NCBI GenBank assembly: GCA_024167805.1 | Contig: CP099988.1 | Coordinates: 2,355,001-2,419,000 of the forward strand | DNA length: 64,000 nt | DNA from: Methanobacterium sp. ERen5 | Lineage (GTDB): Archaea; Methanobacteriota; Methanobacteria; Methanobacteriales; Methanobacteriaceae | Direction of reading: 5' to 3' | Shown here: positions 31,751 through 41,245 of the stretch, in pieces | How the letters are laid out: the number at the start of each line of letters is the position of its first letter | Numbering within the stretch: position 1 is the first letter of the stretch | Position numbers and translations under genes: made by a program | The notes under the pieces: model-generated | The model's input: the letters and a program-made list of their open reading frames with translations, nothing else | Told to the model about the DNA's origin: nothing | Database searches by the model: none

Positions 31751-32134
31751 ATGAAAATGTTTAAAATTGTTTCTTTGCTGGTGTTGACTGTTTTTGCCAT
31801 GAGCAGCATGTCGTTAACCTTTGCAGCTCCCATAACTAATAATTTACAGTTAACCTCAAATCCCACTGTAACCCCAGATTCAATTCCGGATTATGTAGAA
31901 CTAACAGTAAAAAAAGGTGAACTATTCACGCTACCTTACTGTGACAACAGAGAATTTTACTATACTTATAAATACAATACGAACTATTTTAACCGTTACT
32001 ACAGTGACGATAATGCTGACCTCTTTAGAGCAATAAAAGAAGGGACAAGAACAATAATGGTAGATGTAGAGTACTGTGATGAAGATTGTTGTTATAACAA
32101 AATGGTTGAATATCGTGTAACAGTAACTCCATAG
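31751..32134 (+). CDS. small secreted protein with Ig-like domain and Cys cluster
   Basis: 127 residues. The signal peptide ends near LTFAAPITNN. The mature domain begins ELTVKKGELFTLPYCDN and ends with GTRTIMVDVEYCDEDCCYNK, then a last strand. Four of its Cys are in YCD...CDEDCC and could form disulfides. It has the plan of a single Ig-like or chagasin-like sandwich, but no inhibitor loop is evident. Function unknown; exported. Confidence 0.65.
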   Translation: MKMFKIVSLLVLTVFAMSSMSLTFAAPITNNLQLTSNPTVTPDSIPDYVELTVKKGELFTLPYCDNREFYYTYKYNTNYFNRYYSDDNADLFRAIKEGTRTIMVDVEYCDEDCCYNKMVEYRVTVTP

Positions 32135-32326
32135 TCTCATCATAAAAGAAGATACTAAACTTATGAATTAAGCCTATTCTTAACTATTTTTAAATATAAA
32201 ACCAGCCATTTTATTAATTTTTCTTCAAATTTCTAAAAACCACGGCTAACCATGGGTTGAGATAGCAAAAATTACTAGCTAAGGTGTGGGGCAACCTCAC
32301 CTAAACTAATGATATTCTTATTTTTT

Positions 32327-33498
32327 TGGCTTTGTAGAAACCCTTTTTTTAGGTGATTTGTGTTGTTCTGTAGATGTTATATATTGTGTTTTTGAGTTTG
32401 GTTTCTTTGTTTGATAGTTGTGTGCTTCTGCTGTGGTTTGTGCCGTTGAATTTTCTTTTTATTGTTGAAAATATGCTTTCTACGTTATTTCTTTTTGAGT
32501 ATATTTTCTTTCGGAATATTGTTGGACTTTTTAGTCTGTATTGTCCTTTTTTTGCTCTGTTTTTGAGAGGTATTTGGTCAAATGCGTTAAGTTCTTCATT
32601 TATGCATTTTCTTATTGGTTCGGTGTCATAAGCTTTGTCTGCTACTATGTAATCTGGTTTATACCTTTTTATTTGTCGTAATGCGGCTTTTGCAAATTGT
32701 GTGTCGTATTTTGGTCCACGTGAAGTTTGATAATATAAAATAAGACGTGTTTTTACGTCTATTGTTAAATGGTTTTTTATATAGCTTTTTCTTTCTTTTT
32801 GACGTATTTTTGCATAATATTTGTCTGCATAATCATTAGTAAAACCAGAGCCGTCCAATGCTATTATATCGGGATTAATATCATTTAATGATAATATTAA
32901 TTGGTTAATTTCTCTAATTTGTTTAGAGGGTAGTCTTTTAAAGAATTTTTGGATTGTTGTAAAGTGTGGAACCTTTTTTATTCTCAAATATTTCCGAATT
33001 CTGTCGGATACGTCAATAAAATCTATTATATCTCGATATGTTGATTTTGTATAGATTTTCATGGCCAATATTGTGAATAAAGTATGTTGTGAATATAAAT
33101 GGTTAGAAAACGTATTAGAATACTTTTTTATTGCTATTTTAACATAATAATATGTCCTTTCAATGAATTTCACCAGTTTATTTTCTTTTAATTCATTATT
33201 CTTGTTTAAAAATCTTTTTAGAAATTTACAATTAGAATTTTTACATCCAAAATCCGAAAGATTTAACTGCTTTGAAACCCCACAATAAACCGGGGAATAA
33301 TAGATTTGGTCAATCATAATAATATTATTCCCCTTTCTCATTATAAATACTTTAGGAACCGCATTTAAAAATATGCAACTGTAATTTCAGGTGAAAACAG
33401 GAAAACAGAATCATAAACTTAACAAATTATTTTTATTACCAAAAAAATCAAAAAACCTAGACTTAAAAATAAAAAAAATGAGGGTTTCTACAAAGCCA
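32327..33498. mobile_element. complete IS element, IS5-like, 1172 bp
   Basis: Perfect 18-base terminal inverted repeats: TGGCTTTGTAGAAACCCT at 32327-32344 and its complement at 33481-33498. They enclose one transposase gene. The flanks are T runs on both sides (six and seven T), so a target duplication within a T tract is possible but cannot be measured. The element looks intact and possibly active. Confidence 0.88.
32349..33317 (-). CDS. IS5-type DDE transposase
   Basis: About 322 residues. A helical N-terminal DUF772-like part (HTLFTILAMKIYTKSTYRDI) is followed by the catalytic domain. First Asp in IIALDGSGFTND, second in YIVADKAYDTEPI, Glu in RNNVESIFSTIKRKF: a complete DDE triad. The ATG at 33317 is preferred to 33341, because a TATA-like TTTATA lies directly before the latter and would place transcription start close to 33317. 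Confidence 0.9.
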   Translation of the reverse strand: MIDQIYYSPVYCGVSKQLNLSDFGCKNSNCKFLKRFLNKNNELKENKLVKFIERTYYYVKIAIKKYSNTFSNHLYSQHTLFTILAMKIYTKSTYRDIIDFIDVSDRIRKYLRIKKVPHFTTIQKFFKRLPSKQIREINQLILSLNDINPDIIALDGSGFTNDYADKYYAKIRQKERKSYIKNHLTIDVKTRLILYYQTSRGPKYDTQFAKAALRQIKRYKPDYIVADKAYDTEPIRKCINEELNAFDQIPLKNRAKKGQYRLKSPTIFRKKIYSKRNNVESIFSTIKRKFNGTNHSRSTQLSNKETKLKNTIYNIYRTTQIT

Positions 33499-33846
33499 TT
33501 TTTTTAATCCAATTAGTTTAACCCAAATATCCCCCCAATAACTCTATTTACCTTCTTAAATAATGAATAACACTTATGACAAAGTTTAAGACAACTTTGA
33601 TTGAGAAATTATTATTATTAACATTTTTAGGATTAAGAGAAATACCAAATTTCAAAGAAATAACTCCAAACAAATTTCGGAAGACTGCCTATGTTTCATG
33701 TATCTTCCATTTAAATCCGCAATGATTTTTTTAGTAGTTTATAATTGTTTAACTGTGTTGAATCCAATTAAATAAATTTGCTAAAGGTTATTTACAAGTA
33801 GTAATGATAAATATTAATTGATTTTAAAATAAGTTGGGTAAAAATA
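33499..33846. other. intergenic after the IS element
   Basis: About 350 A+T-rich bases between the IS right end and the TetR gene. No gene or clear operator seen. Confidence 0.4.
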
Positions 33847-34630
33847 ATGTCACTTATAGCCAGAAGCGAATTGGAAAAAGAAAAGAGGAGAAATGACATC
33901 CTAAATGCTGCAGAGAAGCTGTTCTTTTCCAAAGGTTATGAAAATGTTTCTATGAAAGACATATCAAAGGAAGTAAAGTTTAGCCGATCTACAATTTATT
34001 TATACTTTGAGAATAAGGAAGAATTATTTTTTGCTATTGTCCTTCGTGGAATCAGAATCTTGAATTCAATGATCAAAGAAGGAGTTGAAAAGGTTAATGC
34101 CGGTTTTCCAAAACTTGTATCTTTTAGAAATGCATATCATGAATTTTCAAAAGAATATCCTGATTATCTAAAGGTTTACAATTATTTACTCTCAGGACGG
34201 TTTGATATAGATAGTATTGAACCTACGGAATATAAAATAGAAGCTTTTGCCCACAGTAATCTCTATGAGGAGTATAAAAAAATATGAAGACCTGTATATT
34301 AAACGAGTACAAAGAACTGATGGTGATTTCACAGGCACTCCTTCTCTCGTGATACCAAAGTTCACAGTTAGCGAATATTTAAATGAAATTACCATTTTAC
34401 GTCATGAAATACTAGATATACTTAGCAAATCAATAGAACAGGGTAAAAAAGAGGGTTCAATAAAACCGGATGTTAACTCTGTTGAATTAACTGTTTTAAT
34501 GACGTTGATCACAAGTAATATAGATAATATGCCCAATGATCTTAAAAATTTACTAAAGAGTCAAGGAATCAATCATAATAACTTTTTAACCGACATAAAT
34601 CATTTTATTGATAGTATGATACGCAATTAA
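33847..34630 (+). pseudogene. TetR family regulator, one frameshift
   Basis: The N-terminal helix-turn-helix is clear: RNDILNAAEKLFFSKGYENV, then ISKEVKFSRSTIYLYFENKE. The frame stops at residue 146 (EEYKKI). Removing one A from the A7 run at 34276-34282 gives EEYKKYEDLYIKRVQRTDGD and continues to a stop at 34630, about 260 residues in all with a normal TetR ligand domain. This is an excess base, unlike the deficits elsewhere. It probably controls the next genes through the triple operator at 34789-34835. Confidence 0.85.
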
Positions 34631-34651
34631 TATAATGACAGGAAACAATCA

Positions 34652-34668
34652 CCACTGTTTAACAGTGG
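34652..34668. promoter_or_regulatory. perfect palindrome after tetR (hairpin or operator)
   Basis: CCACTGTT-T-AACAGTGG, 8-base arms around a single T, 21 bases after the tetR stop. As RNA it would give a 6-pair stem with a 5-base loop, but no T tract follows, so a terminator is doubtful and an operator equally possible. Confidence 0.5.
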
Positions 34669-34788
34669 AATTATATCCTATTTCTATGAGATAAACTAGT
34701 TTATGAGTTACAGGCTTATTTTAAATTTTTTTAAACATTATTGTTAACATTTTAAATTTTGTTGAGTAACCAAAACCTTAAATAATAA

Positions 34789-34835
34789 TAACACCATGTC
34801 ATTAATAACATAGTGTCAGTTATAACACTGTGTCA
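34789..34835. promoter_or_regulatory. triple operator array, 17-base period
   Basis: Three 13-base near-palindromes in a row: TAACACCATGTCA (34789), TAACATAGTGTCA (34806) and TAACACTGTGTCA (34823). The spacing is exactly 17 bases each time. The array lies between tetR and the methyltransferase start at 34898. Binding by the TetR protein is inference. Confidence 0.75.
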
Positions 34836-34897
34836 TTATATGGTTGGTTGAATAATTTATAAAAATGAATTTATGGAAAATACAAGGAAGTGTTAAA

Positions 34898-35771
34898 ATG
34901 ACTAATAATGCTAGTAAAACAGCTGAAACCATAGCTGTTGTAAGAATGACTGAATCGAAAAAACCTGAAAATGAGCGTATATGTTACGATCCATATGCTA
35001 TCCACTTCATCAGTCAGGAAGTACTGGATTTTGCGGCCAAAAATCCTGAGCAGTATTAGGGCATTTGTAGCTCGAAATGAAAGTTTAGTTCTTGGAGCCA
35101 GTAACTCCATTGTTGCTCGAGTGAGATTTTTCGATGACATTGTGAAATCTTCTATCGATGACGGTCTTGAACAGCTTGTTATACTCGGAGCTGGATATGA
35201 TACTCGAGCCTACAGGATCGAAGGACTGGATAAAACTCAGGTGTTTGAGATAGACCACCCAGCCACTCAAAAAATAAAAATAAAGAAAATAATGGAAATT
35301 TTCAAATCACAACCAGGTCATGTAACTTACATTCCATTAGACCTTGAAATTGATAAGTTTGGTCAAAAATTTCTAGAAACTGACTATGACAGTTCAAAAA
35401 AGACTCTTTTTATCATGGAGGGGCTTTTAATGTACATCGCTCCTGAAACAGTTGACAAAATATTATCCTTCATTGTTTACAACTCTGGAAGTGGGAGTTC
35501 CATACTCTTTGATTACATTCCGTTATCAGTAGTTGAGGGTACAAGTGAATTTCAAGCCGGACAAAACTGGCAAAAATGTGTAACTGAAGTTGGAGAGCCT
35601 TTTAAATTTGGGATCAGTGAAGGATCAACTGAATCATTCCTAACTCAAAGGGGGTTTAGGATGACAAGAAACATGACAAGTGAGGATTATAAGAAATCCT
35701 ACTTTCAAGGGAAGAATAAGAACAGAGAAGTCAATAAATTATCATTATTTGCACATGCGGTAGTCGGATGA
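34898..35771 (+). pseudogene. SAM-dependent methyltransferase (TIGR00027/LCMT-like), one frameshift
   Basis: The first frame starts MTNNASKTAETIAVVRMTES and runs to 35059. The second carries RNESLVLGASNSIVARVRFF, the SAM-binding VILGAGYDTRAYRI and, later, LFIMEGLLMYIAPETVDKIL, all typical of the leucine carboxyl methyltransferase-like family (class I fold). The shift needs one base removed near 35039-35060; dropping one A of the A5 run at 35039-35043 gives FAAKILSSIRAF. About 290 residues. The substrate in archaea is unknown. It is the first gene after the triple operator. Confidence 0.83.
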
Positions 35772-35852
35772 AATGAAACTGAAAATACGAAGCTGAATAT
35801 CAATGTGGAAGTCCGAATTAGTGATTTCCATTATATGGGGAGTTGAAAAATT

Positions 35853-36742
35853 ATGAAAAATACAGATTGTAACCCATTTAAATCTCCTGAATCTAAAGAA
35901 AAATTTTTAAGAGTATATGATGAAGAAGCAAAAGCTTGGCCAGTTGAATCGGAGTCTAAAATGATAAACACATCTTACGGTAACACCTACGTGCGTATTA
36001 ATGGTTCTGTAGATGCCCCACCATTGGTTCTTTTGCATGGGATGAACAGTAACTCATTGATGTGGCTGCCAAACATCAAAGATTTATCTAAAAATTATAG
36101 AACATACGCAATTGATGATATCTATGGAAATGGCCGAAGCATAGGCACAAAAACTATTAATGACTCAAATGACTTAAATAATTGGCTTGATGAACTATTC
36201 GATGCTCTAAAACTTGGTGATGGTATCAATTTAGTTGGAATGTCCTACGGGGGATGGCAGGCAAGCCAGTATGCACTTAACTTTCCAAATAAAATTAATA
36301 AACTGGTTTTATTAGCACCCGCTGCCACAGTAATAAAAACAAATCCGATGTTCACAATACGGGCAATTTTAAGTTTAATACCTATACGATATTTTTTAAA
36401 AATTTAATGTACTGGGTTATGGCAGATGCAGTTAAAAAAGATGAAAAAACCATGGAAAACACAGTGAATTTCATGTATTTAGCTTCTAAATGTTTTAAGA
36501 TAAGACAACCTCCAGCACCAACAGTTTTGGGGGATGCAGAATTAAAAAATATAGAAATACCCGTTTTATATATGGTAGGAGAAAATGAAAAAATTTATTC
36601 TCCAACTAAAGCAGTGAACAGAATTAAAAGTGTTGCTCCTCAAATTAAAACAGAAATCATTCCCAATGCTGGACATGACTTGACATCTGTACAAAATAAA
36701 ATGATTAATAGTAAGGTTCTTGAATTTTTAAGTAACCCCTAG
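35853..36742 (+). pseudogene. alpha/beta hydrolase, one frameshift
   Basis: The oxyanion region LVLLHGMNSNSLMW and nucleophile LVGMSYGGWQA are in the first frame, which stops at IRYFLKI. Adding one T to the T6 run at 36392-36397 gives YFFKNLMYWVMADAV and continues with VLYMVGENEKIYSPTKAV and the catalytic His in NAGHDLTS, ending at 36742. About 296 residues, a normal length. GGGGAG precedes the ATG. It follows the methyltransferase on the same strand and is likely in its operon. Substrate unknown. Confidence 0.85.
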
Positions 36743-36872
36743 ACATGCTGAATAATAATATTGAACATCTAATTATCTCATAAAAACTAACATCAAAATA
36801 TACGGAGTTTTTGGGGAGATATTTAGATAGTTTAATTAAAAGTAGGATTAATAAAGTTTTTAATGAAGTAGG

Positions 36873-36899
36873 ATGTAATCAAATTAACTTCAATTACAT
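36873..36899. promoter_or_regulatory. inverted repeat before the MBL gene
   Basis: ATGTAAT (36873-36879) and ATTACAT (36893-36899), 13 bases apart, about 50 bases upstream of the MBL-fold gene start. Possible operator; short arms. Confidence 0.35.
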
Positions 36900-36949
36900 A
36901 TCTATGTTTACAAACAAATTATAATGAAACAATTTAGGGGAAATTTATT

Positions 36950-37882
36950 ATGAGCAATATTGAATTAATGGAAGCAACCAGGATAGAAGTAACAGTCTTA
37001 GTTGATAATTATACAGATGTATTCATGCCAAAATCATCAAAGATTGATAACAGACAGGAATTTTCTTCAAATTTTGTTTTAGCAGAGCATGGTTTATCAT
37101 GTCTTATTAAAGTTTATACAGGTTCAAAAGAACATTTAATCCTTATGGATACTGGAGTGTCTTCAAAGTGTCTTATGCATAATATGGATGTTTTAAATGT
37201 TGATTTAAATGAAATAAAAGCCGTAATTTTGAGTCACGGCCATTTTGATCATATTGGTGGGCTTTTAGACTTTTATGGTAATGTTTCTAACGAGGTTCCA
37301 CTTTATGTTCATCCGGAAGCATTTTTAGAACGCCGTTTGAATAATCCTGCGGTTGGTCCTGTTGAAGTTCTAAGTTTGTATGAAGATGATCTGGAGAATA
37401 TTGGAGTGGAAATTATTAAATCAGAGGCACCTTCCACATTGGCTTCAGATCTAATCCTCATGACAGGAAAAGTGGAAAGAACCACAGACTTTGAAAAAGG
37501 CTTCCCATGGGCCGAAGCGAATATCAATAACCAATGGACTTTAGACCCTTTTAATGATGATCAGGGTATTGTTATAAAGTTAAAAGATAAAGGATTGGTA
37601 GTTATTAGTGGATGCGCACATGCAGGAATAATTAACACTGTAAATTATTCTAAAAAAATTACAGGAACGGACGAAGTACATGCAGTATTAGGTGGATTTC
37701 ATCTTACAGGACCCCTATTTGAACCAATAATTAAACCAACTATTGATGAAATGAAAAAAATAGATCCTGATTATGTGGTTCCCATGCATTGCACAGGATG
37801 GGATGCTATAAATCAATTCAAAGAAGAAATGCCGGATAATGTTATTTTAGACACTGTTGGTACAACTTATGTATTTGAATAA
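36950..37882 (+). CDS. MBL-fold metallo-hydrolase (COG1237 type)
   Basis: 310 residues. The metal-binding motif is complete: SHGHFDHIGGL (HxHxDH), later a His in SGCAHAGIINTV and one in LGGFHLTGP. This layout matches the archaeal group often annotated as dihydropterin-aminobenzene-phosphate synthase, though the reaction is unproven for most members. GGGG precedes the start. Seventeen bases separate it from the DUF2284 gene, so the two are probably cotranscribed. Confidence 0.88.
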   Translation: MSNIELMEATRIEVTVLVDNYTDVFMPKSSKIDNRQEFSSNFVLAEHGLSCLIKVYTGSKEHLILMDTGVSSKCLMHNMDVLNVDLNEIKAVILSHGHFDHIGGLLDFYGNVSNEVPLYVHPEAFLERRLNNPAVGPVEVLSLYEDDLENIGVEIIKSEAPSTLASDLILMTGKVERTTDFEKGFPWAEANINNQWTLDPFNDDQGIVIKLKDKGLVVISGCAHAGIINTVNYSKKITGTDEVHAVLGGFHLTGPLFEPIIKPTIDEMKKIDPDYVVPMHCTGWDAINQFKEEMPDNVILDTVGTTYVFE

Positions 37883-37899
37883 GCTGGGGGAGTTTATTC

Positions 37900-38535
37900 A
37901 TGTTATCAGAAAATGGGGCTGCGAAATTTGATTTTCTAAAAAATAAAGCTTTAGAATTGGATGCGGTAGGTTGTAAAATAATTTCTGTAAAGGATGTTTA
38001 CGTTGAAAATAGAATTCCACTTAAGTGTAGGGTGGGATGTGTGGGGTATGGTAAAAAATTAACCTGTCCACCATACGTTCCAACACCCAAGGAATTTCAT
38101 GAAATTTTAGATGAATACGAATATGCTGCTTTATTGAAGTTTAAATCACCAGCAAGAGCTGATGCTGAAACTGTTTGTTCCATATACAAAAATTGGCTCG
38201 ATCCCAACGTTGGAAATGATCTTAAATTAAAGGCAGAAAAATTCTGGGATGAATATTTTGATTACAGTAATGAAATCCATAAAAAAATGCTTGAATTAGA
38301 AAAAGAAGCATTCAATCAGGGTTACACTTTGGCACTGGCATTTGTTAATGGTTCATGCAGGTTGTGTAAATCATGTAATCTGAAGGAAAAGATATGCGCC
38401 CATCCTAGTTTGGCACGTCTTCCTGAACATGCAGTGGGTATCAACATGAAAAAAACAGCAAAGTTTGCAGGAATGGAGTTGAAATTCCCATTTAAAGGAC
38501 AGCCTGAACCCATGACCATATTACTCATAGATTAA
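37900..38535 (+). CDS. DUF2284 cysteine-rich metal-binding protein
   Basis: 211 residues. Two Cys clusters: CRVGCVGYGKKLTCPPYVPT near residues 43-62 and CRLCKSCNLKEKICAHP near 147-163, the DUF2284 signature. These proteins are thought to bind iron-sulfur or other metal centres and are common in methanogens; function not established. GGGGGAG precedes the ATG. Partner of the MBL gene just upstream. Confidence 0.88.
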   Translation: MLSENGAAKFDFLKNKALELDAVGCKIISVKDVYVENRIPLKCRVGCVGYGKKLTCPPYVPTPKEFHEILDEYEYAALLKFKSPARADAETVCSIYKNWLDPNVGNDLKLKAEKFWDEYFDYSNEIHKKMLELEKEAFNQGYTLALAFVNGSCRLCKSCNLKEKICAHPSLARLPEHAVGINMKKTAKFAGMELKFPFKGQPEPMTILLID

Positions 38536-38832
38536 ACAAATTTTTTTTAAATTTGAACTTTTCTCTTTATTCCCTGGTTCGTGATTAGGTTCATGAAATC
38601 ACCTCGAAGATCCTATACTAATCTGAATTAACTATAAAGATATTAAAATTAATTTTACAATCCCAAATTAGTTTTTATATAATTAAATTATTTTTATACA
38701 AGATAACATGGAATAATTAATTTTTTTAATTCAAACTTGGTATTTATTTTTCTTGTAATATTCTGTGGTTATTAAATAAGGACGCTTTAATTCAGTCAAA
38801 ATATATAAAAATTGAAAATCTGTTAATGATAT

Positions 38833-38945
38833 ATTATATCATTACTACGATATAATCGTTGCTAGGATATATTTATATATTGTCACGATATAATCAAAAT
38901 ATTAATTATATCATTAGTACGATATAATCGTGATTGTGATATATT
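38833..38945. promoter_or_regulatory. operator array in front of the MFS gene
   Basis: Two 24-base sites have perfect 8-base arms ATTATATC...GATATAAT with an 8-base centre: 38833-38856 and 38905-38928, 72 bases apart. Each is followed by a similar half-site (GATATATT at 38866 and 38938), so about 45 bases form a direct repeat. A weaker site ends with GATATAAT at 38887-38894. A related TATATC...GATATA pair lies before the MarR gene at 40270-40291. Confidence 0.75.
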
Positions 38946-38991
38946 TTTATAACAAATGTTTTAAGAATCATAAAAAAATGGAGTATTTTTA

Positions 38992-40233
38992 ATGAGTGAA
39001 TCATCAATTAAAAAGAAATCAAAATTGGATTATAAATTAAAGTCAGGTTTAAATTACCGGTTAATGACAGCTGTTTTATTTTGGTGTGGTTTAATTGTAA
39101 TGGCAAGTATGTACCTTACCATACCTTTAATCTCTGTATTTTCAACATCATTCAATTTGTCACCAAATGAGGCAGCATGGACCAGTACTATTTTTTGTTT
39201 ATTCTTTGCTGCAGGTTGTTTAATTTATGGACCTTTATCAGATAGGTATGGCCGTAAAAAAATTATTTTAATAGGAATGGCTTTATTAACGGTTGTATCA
39301 CCATTAGTGGGTTTGTTTGATAATATTGGTTGGATTATTGCACTGCGGGCAGTTCAAGGTTTGGTTGCAGCCACATTTTCGCCAGTGGCACTTGCATATA
39401 TTATGGAAATGTTTCCAGATGCCAAAAAGTTAACAGCTACAGGGTTTCTGGTTACAGGGTTTCTAATGGCGGGAATAATAGGTCAAGTCATTAGTAGTTT
39501 TATCAATCAGTATTTGAGCTGGAATTTCGTGTTTGGTATCATGGGAATAGCATACTTCATAACAGTTTTCATTGTAATGGCATTTTTACCATGTGATAAT
39601 ATTCAACGGCCAAAAATTAGTGTTATTGGGGCTATTAGCAAAATGGGATCTTTATTCAAAATAAAATTACTAGTACTTACTTATGCAGTAGATATTATGC
39701 TTTTAATGTCTATGATGTGTATGTATACTGCATTGGGGTATTATTTGACTGAACCTCAATTTGGTTTAAACACCCAGGAAATTTTATATGTAAGGGCTGT
39801 GGGATTAATAGGCATTCTTTTTGCCTCAGCTACTGGAGTACTTGCGAAAAAATTCCATTTCTTCAACATTCTCATAGTAGGACTAATAATAGCATCAATA
39901 AGCCAAATAATGTTAGGATTGGTCTCTAATGTAATATTGCTCACGGCATTAAGTGTTATTTTTGTTGCAGGTATCGCTGTAGCAACACCAAATGTTATTG
40001 AACTCATAGGCCAACTTGGAGGGAACGCACGTGGGTCTGCCCTATCAATTCATACAGTTATTCTCTTTATAGGAGCAGGTTTAGGCCCTATCCTTGCTAC
40101 TAATATGTTAACAACAGGAATAGATTCATTGCCTTATATAATGATGGGAATTATATTGATCATTGGTGTTGGATTATCCATTTTAATCAAAAGATCATAC
40201 AACATGGAAGAACAAAGAGGATTTGAAAACTAA
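38992..40233 (+). CDS. MFS transporter, 12 helices (drug efflux type)
   Basis: 413 residues with twelve membrane helices. The motif between helices 2 and 3, GPLSDRYGRKKIILIGMALL, is the classic MFS loop, and RAVQGLVAATFSPVALAYI resembles the Bcr/CflA and AraJ drug-efflux groups. GGAG precedes the ATG. It is preceded by the operator array and followed by a MarR gene 80 bases on. Substrate unknown. Confidence 0.92.
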   Translation: MSESSIKKKSKLDYKLKSGLNYRLMTAVLFWCGLIVMASMYLTIPLISVFSTSFNLSPNEAAWTSTIFCLFFAAGCLIYGPLSDRYGRKKIILIGMALLTVVSPLVGLFDNIGWIIALRAVQGLVAATFSPVALAYIMEMFPDAKKLTATGFLVTGFLMAGIIGQVISSFINQYLSWNFVFGIMGIAYFITVFIVMAFLPCDNIQRPKISVIGAISKMGSLFKIKLLVLTYAVDIMLLMSMMCMYTALGYYLTEPQFGLNTQEILYVRAVGLIGILFASATGVLAKKFHFFNILIVGLIIASISQIMLGLVSNVILLTALSVIFVAGIAVATPNVIELIGQLGGNARGSALSIHTVILFIGAGLGPILATNMLTTGIDSLPYIMMGIILIIGVGLSILIKRSYNMEEQRGFEN

Positions 40234-40269
40234 TTTTTCTTATTTTTCTGTTAATATATCAATAAAATT

Positions 40270-40291
40270 TATATCGCCATGACGAGATATA
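40270..40291. promoter_or_regulatory. operator-like site before the marR gene
   Basis: TATATC (40270-40275) and GATATA (40286-40291) with a 10-base centre, just upstream of the MarR start. The half-sites match those of the array before the MFS gene. Confidence 0.55.
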
Positions 40292-40316
40292 CTATATTAA
40301 ATTATAGGTGATCTAT

Positions 40317-40762
40317 TTGAATGAAACTAAAATATGGGAAAGTTGGAAACACGTGGACAGGATGGTACGTTTAAAATATCATGAAGCCGCCAAAAAATAT
40401 GGTTTAAGTATGGAACAATTTCATATATTGATCGAACTAGATGAATTGGAATTAGATATAATCTCTGAAGAGGTTTTACCTCCAACAATAGGACAAATAG
40501 CCTTAGATCTGGGTAATGCACCTCATACATTATCTGGAAGAATAAAAAGACTTGAAAAAAAGGACTGGTTAAAAAAAGACGAGATGAAAAAGATCTTAGA
40601 ATAAACAGAGTAGTTTTCACTGAAAAAGGCAAGAACATGATCAACAACATAAATGAAGAAGTAAGCTACATATTCACTCAGAATGTTCTTAAAATGGATA
40701 AAAAAAGTTTAAATAATCTTTTAGATGGATTAATAGAACTAAATAAAAATTTATCTAAATAA
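40317..40762 (+). pseudogene. MarR family regulator, one frameshift
   Basis: TTG start after AGGTGAT (40306-40312); the GTG at 40308 lies inside that site. The winged helix includes TIGQIALDLGNAPHTLSGRI. The frame stops after KDEMKKILE. Adding one A to the A7 run at 40571-40577 restores LKKRRDEKDLRINRVVFTEK, the normal MarR wing, and runs to 40762: about 148 residues. It probably represses itself and the MFS pump through the shared ATTATATC/TATATC sites. Confidence 0.85.
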
Positions 40763-41245
40763 ATATAAGAAAAACATTTAAAAGAAAAATCTAATGAAAA
40801 ATAGATTTAAAAATAATGAATAAAAATAACTGACGTTCATTTAACTAAATGATGGTAAATGAAAGGATGTAACCAAATAATTGATTTAAATATTCATCAA
40901 AATAATATTAATGGTACCAATGAAAATTATAAATAAGTTTCAGGACATGTCATTAATGAAATAGATTGAAAAACGTTTTATTATATGATTTATGAAAATT
41001 CTGGGAGATTTGGATACAATTATAAGCTTTAACCATCGTAATTTTAAATTATTACGATTTTATTATTATCTCAGTGGCATTTATATTACCTATGATCATT
41101 TTTGTTTTATATTACATTTATATTAAAAATGACATTTTCATATTGTTAAAGTCAATCTAAATGATGATAATGGTAATTAAGAACAATAAATGTATAGTTG
41201 ATTTATTGACAAATAACAGGATAAAATTGATTAGTTGGTGGTAAT
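40763..41245. other. A+T-rich intergenic region
   Basis: About 480 bases. It contains TCGTAAT (41036-41042) and ATTACGA (41051-41057) around an 8-base centre, a possible operator for the next gene. No gene seen. Confidence 0.4.

Noticed and set aside
38833..38945. Replication origin repeats
   Set aside because: The repeats are inverted operator-like sites beside a pump gene; no Orc1/Cdc6 gene or typical origin boxes are nearby.
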